DNA of 64,000 nt from Bacillota bacterium (GTDB lineage: Bacteria > Bacillota > Clostridia > Acetivibrionales > DTU013): the NCBI GenBank assembly GCA_023409735.1, contig JAEYRB010000059.1, positions 62,001 through 126,000 of the forward strand, in the 5' to 3' direction. Within the stretch, counting starts at the first letter, position 1. Each line of letters starts with the position of its first letter. Positions 25,879 through 34,061 of the stretch are shown here, one piece after another. The notes under the pieces are model-generated. The model worked only from the letters and a program-made list of their open reading frames with translations, did no database searches and was not told where the DNA came from. Position numbers and translations under genes: made by a program.

Positions 25879-28266
25879 ATGGATATTATTTTCAAACGTC
25901 CTGTGGTATCCTTTTGCTTAATGATGATATTGGGTATTGTGACGGCTTATTTGTCAGATAGCCTGTTTTGTGCTATGTGCGTTTTTGTACTCCTGCTGAT
26001 ATGTGCATACGCATTCGGACTTCTTAAAGGGAGGCGGGTCCTTGTTACGGCCGTAATGCTCCTTTTCTTCTTGCTGGGGGCACTGGAGTTTCTTTATAGT
26101 TATAATGTGCAGCTTGAACGTTTTGCTGTATTTGATGAGAGTAATGTGACAATCAAGGGGTATATTGCATCAGATGCAGAATTGAAGGAAGGAAAAGTAT
26201 CATACATAGTTGATGCCTTTTCCGTGAGGAAGGGCTATAGGGGCGATTTTCAGAATATAAAGGGCAAGCTGTTGCTGACGGTACCATTAAATGAAGATAG
26301 CATTATATACCCTTATGGCAGTGAAATAACCTTTGAAGGAATATTATCAAGGCCGCAGGAGATAAGAAACCCGGGTGGATTTAATTATAGAAGGTATCTG
26401 GCTCAAAAGGGCGTAGGAGCATCTGTTTTTTCGTATCCTTATGCAATAAGCACAGGTGATGAAAAAAAAGTCAACCTGCTTATGAAGGCAGGAAGCTTTA
26501 TTCGCGAAAAGATTATTCATGTAATAGAAAACAGCCTTCCCAGCCAGCAAGCGGGACTCTTAAATGGCATGCTCATAGGGTACAGAGAGGGCTTGTCTGA
26601 TGAGGTGCAGGAAGCGTTCAGTAATGCCGGATTAACGCATATAATGGCGGTCTCAGGAGCCAATGTGGCCTTTCTTATAATGCCATTGGCCTTCCTTCTT
26701 AAGAAGCTGCGACTGAAAAGGAAGGCTGTGAATGTGATAATCATAGCTTTTTTGGTGCTGTTTGTGTATATAACAGGCTTTGAACCATCTGTGCTGCGCG
26801 CTGTGGTTATGGCTTCTATTCTGCTGCTTTCAGCCATATTATACCGTGAGCCGGATATTTATGCTGCAATTGCATTATCCTGTGTCCTACTACTTGCAGT
26901 GAGCCCGTTTATGCTTTTCAATGTGGGCTTTCAGCTATCGTATGCAGCCACGCTGTCCTTAGTCATGTTCTGCAAAAATATTAAGTGTATGCTGAAATGG
27001 CACTTTATTCCTGAATGGGTAAAGGATGTGCTTGCTTGTACACTTTCAGCACAAATAGGTGTTTTGCCTATAACAGTTTTATACTTTAACAAGGTGTCTA
27101 TAATATCTGTTATACCTAATTTGCTTGCAGTACCTATGCTTGAGGTTATAACAATACTTGGAATGCTGATGGCGGTGCTCGGACAGTTCAGCTTGGTCAT
27201 ATCAAGGCTTATCGGATATCTGAATAGTGTGCTTCTCAGCCTGGTACTTCATATAACGAGAATATCATCCAATATTCCCTTTGCCACCATAAAGGCTGTA
27301 ACACCATCTATTGCCGCTATAACTGCATATTATATTATTGTGTTGTTCCTGTTGTGGTACAGACCGCTTAAGATGATCAAACTAAAAATGAAGCATGCTG
27401 CAATAATACTTGCTGCAGCGGTACTTATATCGGTCTCATTCATTATGAAACCTGGCTGCCTTGAGATTTTTTTCCTTGATGTAGGGCAGGGAGATTGTGC
27501 ATTTATTAGGACTTATAGCGGACGAACTGTTCTTATTGACGGAGGCGGAAGCACTAATCCCAATATTTTATCAAAGGTTGGTGAAAATGTAGTTGTACCC
27601 TTTATACTGGATCAGGGCGTATCAAGCCTGGATGCTGTTGTAGCTACTCATGCACATTCTGACCATATACAGGGACTGTACGATGTGCTGGAACAGATCG
27701 ATGTAAAAACGCTGATAATTCCGTCCTTGAGTGATGAAAGTGGCTTTTCAAAGCTTATACAACATGCTGAGAAAAACGGAACAGTTGTTTCAAGATGCTG
27801 TGAGGATGACATAATAAAGCTGGATGAGAGAACGAGCTTTGATGTCCTAAGCCCTGAGGAAAGCTTTGAAGCTGATGCAGACTCCATAAATAATACATCG
27901 TTGGTCTTAAAATTGTTTTATAAGGATATAACCGTCCTGTTTACAGGTGATATTGAAACAGAAATGGAGGAGGCGCTTGTAAATGGAACAGAGGATCTAT
28001 CTGCAGATGCTATAAAAATAGCACACCATGGCTCATCGACATCATCATCGGAGGCTTTTATTGACGAGGTTGCTCCAAAGGCTGCAATAATAAGTGTGGG
28101 AAGGAATAATTTTGGCCATCCATCACCTGTGACAGAAGCCAGATTGAAGGAGAATGGTATTCGTGCCTTCCGGACAGATCAATGTGGCGCTATCGTTCTT
28201 AAAAGTAATGGGAAAAATATAAGACTAAAACGAACTGTAGGTAGTGAGAAAAATGATATCAAATAG
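25879..28266 (+). CDS. comEC: ComEC/Rec2 DNA-uptake channel
   Basis: A 795-residue polytopic membrane protein that in competent bacteria forms the channel for single-stranded DNA. Layout: N-terminal hydrophobic segments and a soluble DUF4131 domain (1-180), the Competence domain with many membrane spans (about 195-500; GLTHIMAVSGANVAFLIMPL), and a C-terminal metallo-beta-lactamase-like domain (about 525-780) with DVGQGDCAF, the metal site THAHSDHIQG and AHHGSSTSSSEAF. All three domains are intact. Weak AAAGGG ribosome site. It is followed by holA as in Bacillus. Competence itself cannot be judged from this gene alone. Confidence 0.93.
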   Translation: MDIIFKRPVVSFCLMMILGIVTAYLSDSLFCAMCVFVLLLICAYAFGLLKGRRVLVTAVMLLFFLLGALEFLYSYNVQLERFAVFDESNVTIKGYIASDAELKEGKVSYIVDAFSVRKGYRGDFQNIKGKLLLTVPLNEDSIIYPYGSEITFEGILSRPQEIRNPGGFNYRRYLAQKGVGASVFSYPYAISTGDEKKVNLLMKAGSFIREKIIHVIENSLPSQQAGLLNGMLIGYREGLSDEVQEAFSNAGLTHIMAVSGANVAFLIMPLAFLLKKLRLKRKAVNVIIIAFLVLFVYITGFEPSVLRAVVMASILLLSAILYREPDIYAAIALSCVLLLAVSPFMLFNVGFQLSYAATLSLVMFCKNIKCMLKWHFIPEWVKDVLACTLSAQIGVLPITVLYFNKVSIISVIPNLLAVPMLEVITILGMLMAVLGQFSLVISRLIGYLNSVLLSLVLHITRISSNIPFATIKAVTPSIAAITAYYIIVLFLLWYRPLKMIKLKMKHAAIILAAAVLISVSFIMKPGCLEIFFLDVGQGDCAFIRTYSGRTVLIDGGGSTNPNILSKVGENVVVPFILDQGVSSLDAVVATHAHSDHIQGLYDVLEQIDVKTLIIPSLSDESGFSKLIQHAEKNGTVVSRCCEDDIIKLDERTSFDVLSPEESFEADADSINNTSLVLKLFYKDITVLFTGDIETEMEEALVNGTEDLSADAIKIAHHGSSTSSSEAFIDEVAPKAAIISVGRNNFGHPSPVTEARLKENGIRAFRTDQCGAIVLKSNGKNIRLKRTVGSEKNDIK

Positions 28267-28308
28267 ACAATAGATCAGAAGGTGTCTGATTGATGTACAT
28301 TTCTCTAT

Positions 28309-28438
28309 AACCGAAAAATTTTCTTTGAACCTATATGTTATAACGAGGCTTAAAATGTTGCATGCCTCGTTGAAACATAGCTAATGTGAGAAAAATTTTC
28401 TACAACCGAAAAATTTTCTTTGAACCTATATGTTATAA
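28309..28438 (+). repeat. AACGAGGC-hairpin element, copy 2, with 35-bp direct repeats
   Basis: A 35-bp sequence beginning AACCGAAAAATTTTCTTTG occurs exactly twice (28309-28343, 28404-28438). Between them AACGAGGC and GCCTCGTT form a hairpin followed by GAAACATAGC. The inverted relative is at 4809-4921. It fills the comEC-holA gap and supplies TATAAT-like sequence before holA. Confidence 0.8.
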
Positions 28439-28485
28439 TATCTACATGTATAGTTTATTGACTAATAGATGAAAGTGAGATAGAA

Positions 28486-29520
28486 ATGAGCGAGGAGAGG
28501 CTAAAGCAGGATATAAAAAACAGGAATATTGGAAGCTTATACTTGTTCTATGGACCGGAGGAGTACCTTAAGAAAAATTACACCAGTTATATAGAAACAA
28601 TGCTGCTTAATGATGATCTGAAGCTTATGAACAAGGTCGTACTAGAGGGTAAGGTTACTCCTGCAGCTATTGTAGAGAACTGTGAAACACTACCTGTATT
28701 CTCAGACAGAAGAATAGTCATTGTAAAGAATTCAGATCTGTTCAAGTCCAAGAAGAAGGAACAAACAGATAAAAAGGGCAAACAAAGCAAGCAGAATAAG
28801 CATGAGGACGAGCTGGCAAATTTATTTCAGAATATGCCAGGTCACGTTTGTCTTATATTTTTAGAACAAGAAGTTGACAAGAGAGTAAAATACATTGAGC
28901 TCATAAAAGAAAATGGTCTTGTGGTTGAGTTTGATTACAGAAGACCTGAGGAGCTTGCCAAGTGGGTAATAAAGATGATAAGGACAAATGGCCACGTTAC
29001 AGACATCAGTACTGCAGCGCAGTTGGTTGAGTACTGTGAGCCGGATATGAGCAACCTGCTTAATGAAATTGAAAAACTATGTGCTTATGCAGGCGATAGA
29101 TCTGAAATTACTATGAGCGATGTTAGAAGGGTTTGCACAAGATCAGTGAAAAGCCGAATTTTTGATCTGACAGACGCAATTGCAATAAGACAATGCGAAA
29201 AAGCGTTATCACTGCTTAATGATATGATTACATTAAAAGAGCCTATGCAAAAAATAATGTTTATGATAGCAAGACAATTCCGTCAACTGCTCCAGGTAAA
29301 GCTGCTGCTTAATGCAGGTGCAGGTCAGTCTGAGATAACTACAAAACTTAAGCTAAATCCATATGTGTCGGGGAAAATTATTAAACAGGCTCAGCGCTTT
29401 ACAACTGAAAAGCTCGAAGCCGCAATATCCACCAGCCTTGAGCTTGATATAGCAATAAAAACAGGAAGAATAAAGGATAGAGCGGCTATAGAGCTAATGA
29501 TCGCAGATCTGACAGCATAA
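28486..29520 (+). CDS. holA: DNA polymerase III subunit delta
   Basis: A 344-residue clamp-loader subunit that opens the beta clamp. Features of the HolA family: N-terminal LYLFYGPEEYLKKNYTSYI (degenerate P-loop region), the beta-binding region near LPVFSDRRIVIVKNSDLFKS, and the C-terminal collar helices (IFDLTDAIAIRQCEKALSLL, MFMIARQFRQLLQVKLLL, KIIKQAQRFT). Length is normal. Its position between comEC and rpsT is conserved in Firmicutes. ATG after GAAAGTGAG. Confidence 0.93.
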   Translation: MSEERLKQDIKNRNIGSLYLFYGPEEYLKKNYTSYIETMLLNDDLKLMNKVVLEGKVTPAAIVENCETLPVFSDRRIVIVKNSDLFKSKKKEQTDKKGKQSKQNKHEDELANLFQNMPGHVCLIFLEQEVDKRVKYIELIKENGLVVEFDYRRPEELAKWVIKMIRTNGHVTDISTAAQLVEYCEPDMSNLLNEIEKLCAYAGDRSEITMSDVRRVCTRSVKSRIFDLTDAIAIRQCEKALSLLNDMITLKEPMQKIMFMIARQFRQLLQVKLLLNAGAGQSEITTKLKLNPYVSGKIIKQAQRFTTEKLEAAISTSLELDIAIKTGRIKDRAAIELMIADLTA

Positions 29521-29559
29521 CACTGCACGTGCCATATAAAATCCATATAAAAATAAAAC

Positions 29560-29607
29560 AAAAAAAGCTCGGCCATTTCGTGGAGTAGTCCATACGATGT
29601 TCGAACT
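29560..29607 (-). terminator. Intrinsic terminator of rpsT
   Basis: On the minus strand AGTTCG...TCGTATGGA pairs with TCCACGA...CGAGCT (one bulge, one G-U) and runs into TTTTTTTG. It may also end convergent holA transcripts. Confidence 0.65.
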
Positions 29608-29646
29608 TTTTCTTTTTATTTCATAAAACTATTTACATACAATCAA

Positions 29647-29907
29647 TTACTTTGCGGCATTAAGCGCCTTTGCCAGCTTTGATTTCCTTCTCGCAGCGGT
29701 GTTTTTATGAAGTATGTTCTTAGCAGCTGCTTTATCTATAGATTTTGCTGTAGCACTCAATATATTTGATGCTGAAGCGTCCTTGTTCTCTATAGCCTCG
29801 CTGCATTTCTTGATCGAAGTTTTAAGAGCAGACTTCCTTACTGTGTTCTTCAGAGTCTTTGTCTTTGTAACCTCGACTCTCTTAATTGCTGATTTAATAT
29901 TTGGCAA
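29647..29907 (-). CDS. rpsT: 30S ribosomal protein S20
   Basis: An 86-residue S20, binding 16S rRNA in the 30S body. The sequence LPNIKSAIKRVEVTKTKTLK, the Lys-rich helices and the terminal KNTAARRKSKLAKALNAAK are typical. Start: TTG at 29907, seven to eight bases after GGAGGTG; the longer frame upstream has no S20 homology. TTG starts on rpsT are known to lower its translation and permit autoregulation in other bacteria. As in Bacillus it is convergent with holA. Its usual divergent neighbour gpr is 29 kb away here. Confidence 0.95.
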   Translation of the reverse strand: MPNIKSAIKRVEVTKTKTLKNTVRKSALKTSIKKCSEAIENKDASASNILSATAKSIDKAAAKNILHKNTAARRKSKLAKALNAAK

Positions 29908-29954
29908 ACCTTTCACCTCCTGCGACATATTTACTTGCTTTAATAACATCAGCT

Positions 29955-29983
29955 ATTTTACCATGAATGTTTTTAAAAAGCAA
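29955..29983 (-). promoter_or_regulatory. rpsT promoter
   Basis: On the minus strand TTGCTT (29983-29978), 17-bp spacer, TAAAAT (29960-29955). Almost all of it lies within the left copy of the 59-bp repeat; in the right copy (58953-58981) the -10 reads TAAAAA. Confidence 0.8.
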
Positions 29984-30014
29984 GGGAAGAGTTCAATATA
30001 TATGATTTTTTTGG
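29956..30014. repeat. Left 59-bp direct repeat flanking the island
   Basis: Identical to 58954-59012 except for one base (G at 29969, A at 58967). Looser similarity continues leftward for a further stretch (TAACATCAG at 29944-29952 and 58941-58949, one indel). The repeat covers the rpsT -35 and most of its -10, so it derives from the ancestral rpsT-gpr intergenic region. Confidence 0.93.
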
Positions 30015-30073
30015 ACGACTCCTTAACAGTGTTAGGCTATAGTACATTTATTAGAAATAAAATTAAATAATAA

Positions 30074-30087
30074 ATTAGTATTCAAAT
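30074..30087. promoter_or_regulatory. Degenerate MarR-type operator upstream of GH95
   Basis: ATTAGTATTCAAAT matches the island palindrome ATTAGAATTCTAAT at 12 of 14 positions. It lies 230 bp before the GH95 gene and just before the truncated GH95-like relic. The core promoter is not clear. Confidence 0.45.
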
Positions 30088-30137
30088 TAGAAATGAATTG
30101 TGATATGATTAGTATCAAATGAATAAGGAGGATGATC

Positions 30138-30263
30138 ATGATATACGCTTCAGATAGACTAGCACAGCACAAATTAAAATACATTACCATGCCGCTTGAA
30201 AAAAGAAAAGATATATTGCTGGAACGTAATGTGTGCAGCCTTTACCTGGCAGACAATGAGTAG
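30138..30263 (+). pseudogene. Truncated N-terminal copy of the GH95-like gene
   Basis: A 41-codon frame with a good AAGGAGGA ribosome site. Its product contains LKYITMPLEKRKDILLERNV followed by CSLYLADNE, clearly related to LKYEAISLEDRRKILPERSV and CSLYPSNDYADC at the start of the protein encoded at 42130. The frame then ends in TAG, and the next gene is the canonical GH95. It is probably the surviving 5' end of a lost GH95-like paralogue; a functional microprotein is less likely. Confidence 0.75.
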
Positions 30264-30307
30264 ATATTTATAAAATTGGATATAGAGAATTTTGGAGGTG
30301 AAAGCAT

Positions 30308-32668
30308 ATGAAACATACATATCATCTGAAATACAGCAGTCCGGCAAATGCCTGGGGTGAAGCAATGCCGCTGGGTAATGGCCGGCTTGGCGCGATGGTG
30401 TATGGACAAACAGGTATTGAGCGCATCCAGTTAAATGATGATTCGTTATGGTATGGAAAGCTAATGGATCGTAACAACCCTTTATTGAAAGACAAGCTTA
30501 AGGAGATTCGTGAACTTGTTTTATCCGGTGATGCATATCATGCAGAGGAACTGATACTTCAGTATATGGCGGGTACACCGGGATGCATGCGTCACTACTC
30601 CATGCTTGGAGAAATTGATATTGCTCTTAATCAACATCTTCCTTTTGCCATAGGTTGGATACCAAATAGCAAGGATGCCGAAGAATATGTATCTGATTTG
30701 GATCTGATGACAGGTGTCCTTGATATTAACCATACACAAAATGGCGTTAAATATCATAGGCAAATGTTTATAAGCTATCCTGCACAGGTTATGTGCCTCA
30801 GGATGATCAGTGAAACCAACGGTGCTGTTAATCTGGATATTGTGATGAATCGTATAAGTATATCAGATGGAATTTCAGAGGATGACAGAAGGCCGGGAAA
30901 AAAGGTAAACAACGCAGGTTGGCCGGCATCAAATGTGGATTCTATACGTACAATTGACAATAAGACGATCCTTATGCATGGACATGAGGAGGAAATAGAG
31001 TTTGCAACAGCAGTAAGAGTTGTTTGCGACGGCAGATTGATCGATCCTGTATCACAGCTTCTCACCCGTGACTGCACTGAAGTGGTGCTATATGCTGCAT
31101 CATCAACCTCTAACCGCTCTGACAATTGTGTTGAGGATGTGCTTACGAGACTTGATCTAGCTGAGCAAAAAGGTTTTGAGCCTTTAAAGGAAGAGCATGT
31201 TAAGGATTTCTATTCACTGATGAACAGATGTGTGCTTGATCTTGGTACATCATCTGAAGAAATGACGGATAAGAGACTTGATGAATACCGTAAAGGAAAA
31301 GCTGATCCGGCATTAGCGGCATTATATTATCAGTTCGGTCGTTATCTGATTGTATCAGGAGGACGTGAGAACAGTTCTGCTTTGAATCTTCAGGGCATAT
31401 GGAATTCTGAGTTTATGCCTATGTGGGATAGTAAATATACAATTAACATAAATCTTCAAATGAACTACTGGCCTGTTGAAACGGGAAATCTCACTGAACT
31501 GCACATGCCATTAATGAAGCTGCTGCAAAAAATGCATCCTAATGGCTGTAAAACCGCCGGTGTAATGTATGGTATGCGTGGTATGGTATGCCATCACAAT
31601 ACTGATTTTTATGGCGATTGCGCTCCGCAGGATTGGTATATGGCGGCCATGCCATGGGTAACAGGCGGTGCATGGCTGGGACTTCATATATGGGAGCATT
31701 ATACATATACGTTAGATCAGGATTTTCTGCGAAGTATGTATCCTGTAATGAAGGATCTGGCATTATTTTATGAGGATTTCCTTATAGAACTGGACGGAAA
31801 ACTTATTACCTGCCCATCAGTATCACCTGAAAATCGGTATTTAATGCGGGATGGCTACGACACGCCAATTTGTGCCGCACCGGCAATGGATAACCAGATA
31901 CTCAGAGAGTTCTTTGATGTGTGTAGTAAAACTCAACAGCTACTCGGCGTAGATGAAGAATTATCAGCTAAGCTCAGGGAAATGGCAAAAAAGCTGCCTG
32001 AAGATAAGATCGGCTCAAAGGGGCAGCTGCTCGAATGGGACAAGGAATATAAGGAACTTACGCCTGGTATGGGACACGTTTCACACTTGTTCGGATGCTA
32101 CCCCGGCAGTACTATCAACTGGCGTGATACGCCTGAATTAATAGCAGCGGTTAGAAAATCACTTAACTTGCGTATACAAAACGGTGCCGGAAGAGGCGGA
32201 TGGCCTTTGGCCTGGTATATCAGCATATATGCAAGGCTATTGGACTGTAGAGAAACTGATAAATGCATCAAAAAGATGATCGCAGATTCTACGTCAAGAA
32301 ATCTGTTGAATGCGAGAATGGTGTTCCAGATAGATGGGAACTTGGGTGCTGCTGCCGGAATTGCCGAATGCTTGCTTCAGAGTCATATAGCAGTGCATTT
32401 TCTGCCTGCATTACCGTACTCGTGGAACAATGGACAAGTCAGAGGATTATGTGCTCGTGGAGGACATGAGATAGATATTAGCTGGAATAATAGCAAATTG
32501 ACACAAGCTGTTATACGGCCTAAGTTTAGCGGAAGCATAGAAGTGGTTGGGGATATTATGAGGGTCTTGTGTGAAGGTGCTGCAATAGCTGTACGCAAGA
32601 CTGACATAGGCTTTTCATTTTTAGCGGAGGCGAATAAGACATATAGACTTACTCCATATATACAATAA
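30308..32668 (+). CDS. GH95 alpha-L-fucosidase (or alpha-L-galactosidase)
   Basis: A 786-residue glycoside hydrolase of family 95, inverting enzymes that remove terminal alpha-1,2-L-fucose, for example from xyloglucan side chains. The N-terminal beta domain starts LKYSSPANAWGEAMPLGNGR. In the (alpha/alpha)6 barrel all catalytic positions known from the Bifidobacterium enzyme are present: Asn380 and Asn382 (NINLQMNYWP), Glu508 (PSVSPEN) and Asp676 (QIDGNLG). No signal peptide, so it acts on imported oligosaccharides. ATG after GGAGGTGAAAG. First full gene of the island, followed 39 bp later by an MFS transporter and then GH31. L-galactose release is an alternative within the family. Confidence 0.9.
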   Translation: MKHTYHLKYSSPANAWGEAMPLGNGRLGAMVYGQTGIERIQLNDDSLWYGKLMDRNNPLLKDKLKEIRELVLSGDAYHAEELILQYMAGTPGCMRHYSMLGEIDIALNQHLPFAIGWIPNSKDAEEYVSDLDLMTGVLDINHTQNGVKYHRQMFISYPAQVMCLRMISETNGAVNLDIVMNRISISDGISEDDRRPGKKVNNAGWPASNVDSIRTIDNKTILMHGHEEEIEFATAVRVVCDGRLIDPVSQLLTRDCTEVVLYAASSTSNRSDNCVEDVLTRLDLAEQKGFEPLKEEHVKDFYSLMNRCVLDLGTSSEEMTDKRLDEYRKGKADPALAALYYQFGRYLIVSGGRENSSALNLQGIWNSEFMPMWDSKYTININLQMNYWPVETGNLTELHMPLMKLLQKMHPNGCKTAGVMYGMRGMVCHHNTDFYGDCAPQDWYMAAMPWVTGGAWLGLHIWEHYTYTLDQDFLRSMYPVMKDLALFYEDFLIELDGKLITCPSVSPENRYLMRDGYDTPICAAPAMDNQILREFFDVCSKTQQLLGVDEELSAKLREMAKKLPEDKIGSKGQLLEWDKEYKELTPGMGHVSHLFGCYPGSTINWRDTPELIAAVRKSLNLRIQNGAGRGGWPLAWYISIYARLLDCRETDKCIKKMIADSTSRNLLNARMVFQIDGNLGAAAGIAECLLQSHIAVHFLPALPYSWNNGQVRGLCARGGHEIDISWNNSKLTQAVIRPKFSGSIEVVGDIMRVLCEGAAIAVRKTDIGFSFLAEANKTYRLTPYIQ

Positions 32669-32707
32669 TTTATCTTTTGCAGTTACAAAATAATGTTTGG
32701 AGACATC

Positions 32708-34009
32708 ATGAGAAAAATAATAAGTAATCTTGCACTAAATATGAAAAACTCTTTTAAGCTTGTTGAAGGAAATGCAAGGGCATGTCTGGTAACACAACCG
32801 TTATGGTCATTTACCTCCAATCTTTTTGTTCCGTATATGACACTTTATATGTTAGCTATAGGGTGTACTAATGAACAGGTCGGACAGATCAATGCTATTG
32901 GTATGATAGCCGGTACAGTCTTTGCCGTCTTTGCCGGCTGGATCACAGACAGGCTTGGACGGCGCAGAGCCAATGCACTTGGCGATCTTGTTTGCTGGGC
33001 ATCGGCATGCCTGCTTTGGGCATTATCAAGCAATATGATGTGGTTCATTGTGGCGGCAGTTGCCAATTCCTTCAGCCGTATCAGCGGTGTTGCATGGAAT
33101 TGTTCTTTGAATGAGAGCATGACATCTGAAAAGCGAGTAAATGTTTTCTTTTGGCTAAGTATTGTTACAACGGTATCAGCATTTGTAACACCGCTGATGA
33201 ATCTTTTGATACAACCTTTTGGACTTGTAAAGGCGATGCGTATAGTTCTTTTTGCATCTTCGGCAGTGCTTGTTGTGGCAGTGTTTCTCAGATATAGTAT
33301 GATGAGGGAATTGCCTGTTGGAGTCGAGAGAATGAGAATTGCAAGCAAACAGTCGCCTTTTGAAGCTCTTAAGTCATATAGGCCAATAATTAAAAACATC
33401 TTTACAAACAAAGTTCTTTTATTATGCATACTGCTAAGAACACTTTATTATGTGCAGATATCATTCAAAAGGACATATGAGCCTATTACGGTTGTAAACG
33501 GGCTTGGCTTTACTGATAAAATAATTGGCACATTAAATTTGATTACAGGTATAGTTATGCTGATGACACAGTTTTTACTCCTGCCGAAGCTACGTAGCCT
33601 TTCTTCTGAAAAGACTATGGTTATAAGCTTTTTGGCACAGGCTGTTAGTATGGTTATACTAGTATTCGCTCCGGTGAATTCGATCTTCCTTCTTGTACTC
33701 AGCACAGTGCTTTTTGCTGCAGGTTCTGTAGTATCATCAGTTTTGGTAGATACATTGATGGGTAATGCTATGCCGGATATGGAACGTGCACAGATGATGT
33801 CCTTTGTAACGGTGCTGTCTGTTGCAATCTCTGCTCCGTTTATGTGGCTTGGGGGAATTATTTCAGGTATCCCTAATGTTGGTCCAAGGCTTCCGATGGC
33901 AATGATAGTAGTGCTGCTTATAACATGTGTCATACTTTTGAAAGTTGCAGATAAGCTTAGAAAAAATACACGTGTTAAAGTATTAAACCAGCAGTTTGAC
34001 TATAATTAA
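32708..34009 (+). CDS. MFS transporter
   Basis: A 433-residue major-facilitator protein with about twelve hydrophobic segments. The loop-2/3 signature GWITDRLGRRRANALGDLV (GxxxDRxGRR) is clear. Start: ATG at 32708 after TTGGAGA; an ATG 15 bases upstream lies before that ribosome site. It is placed between the GH95 and GH31 genes with short gaps, so it is probably part of the same transcript and imports an oligosaccharide or exports a sugar. Direction and substrate are unknown. Confidence 0.85.
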   Translation: MRKIISNLALNMKNSFKLVEGNARACLVTQPLWSFTSNLFVPYMTLYMLAIGCTNEQVGQINAIGMIAGTVFAVFAGWITDRLGRRRANALGDLVCWASACLLWALSSNMMWFIVAAVANSFSRISGVAWNCSLNESMTSEKRVNVFFWLSIVTTVSAFVTPLMNLLIQPFGLVKAMRIVLFASSAVLVVAVFLRYSMMRELPVGVERMRIASKQSPFEALKSYRPIIKNIFTNKVLLLCILLRTLYYVQISFKRTYEPITVVNGLGFTDKIIGTLNLITGIVMLMTQFLLLPKLRSLSSEKTMVISFLAQAVSMVILVFAPVNSIFLLVLSTVLFAAGSVVSSVLVDTLMGNAMPDMERAQMMSFVTVLSVAISAPFMWLGGIISGIPNVGPRLPMAMIVVLLITCVILLKVADKLRKNTRVKVLNQQFDYN

Positions 34010-34061
34010 GAGAGTACGTCCAAATTGGTAAAATTTACTATTTACATGATGGAGGTATAAC

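Noticed and set aside
29956..30014. Transposon target-site duplication
   Set aside because: At 59 bp it is far longer than any target duplication and no transposase or terminal inverted repeats are present.
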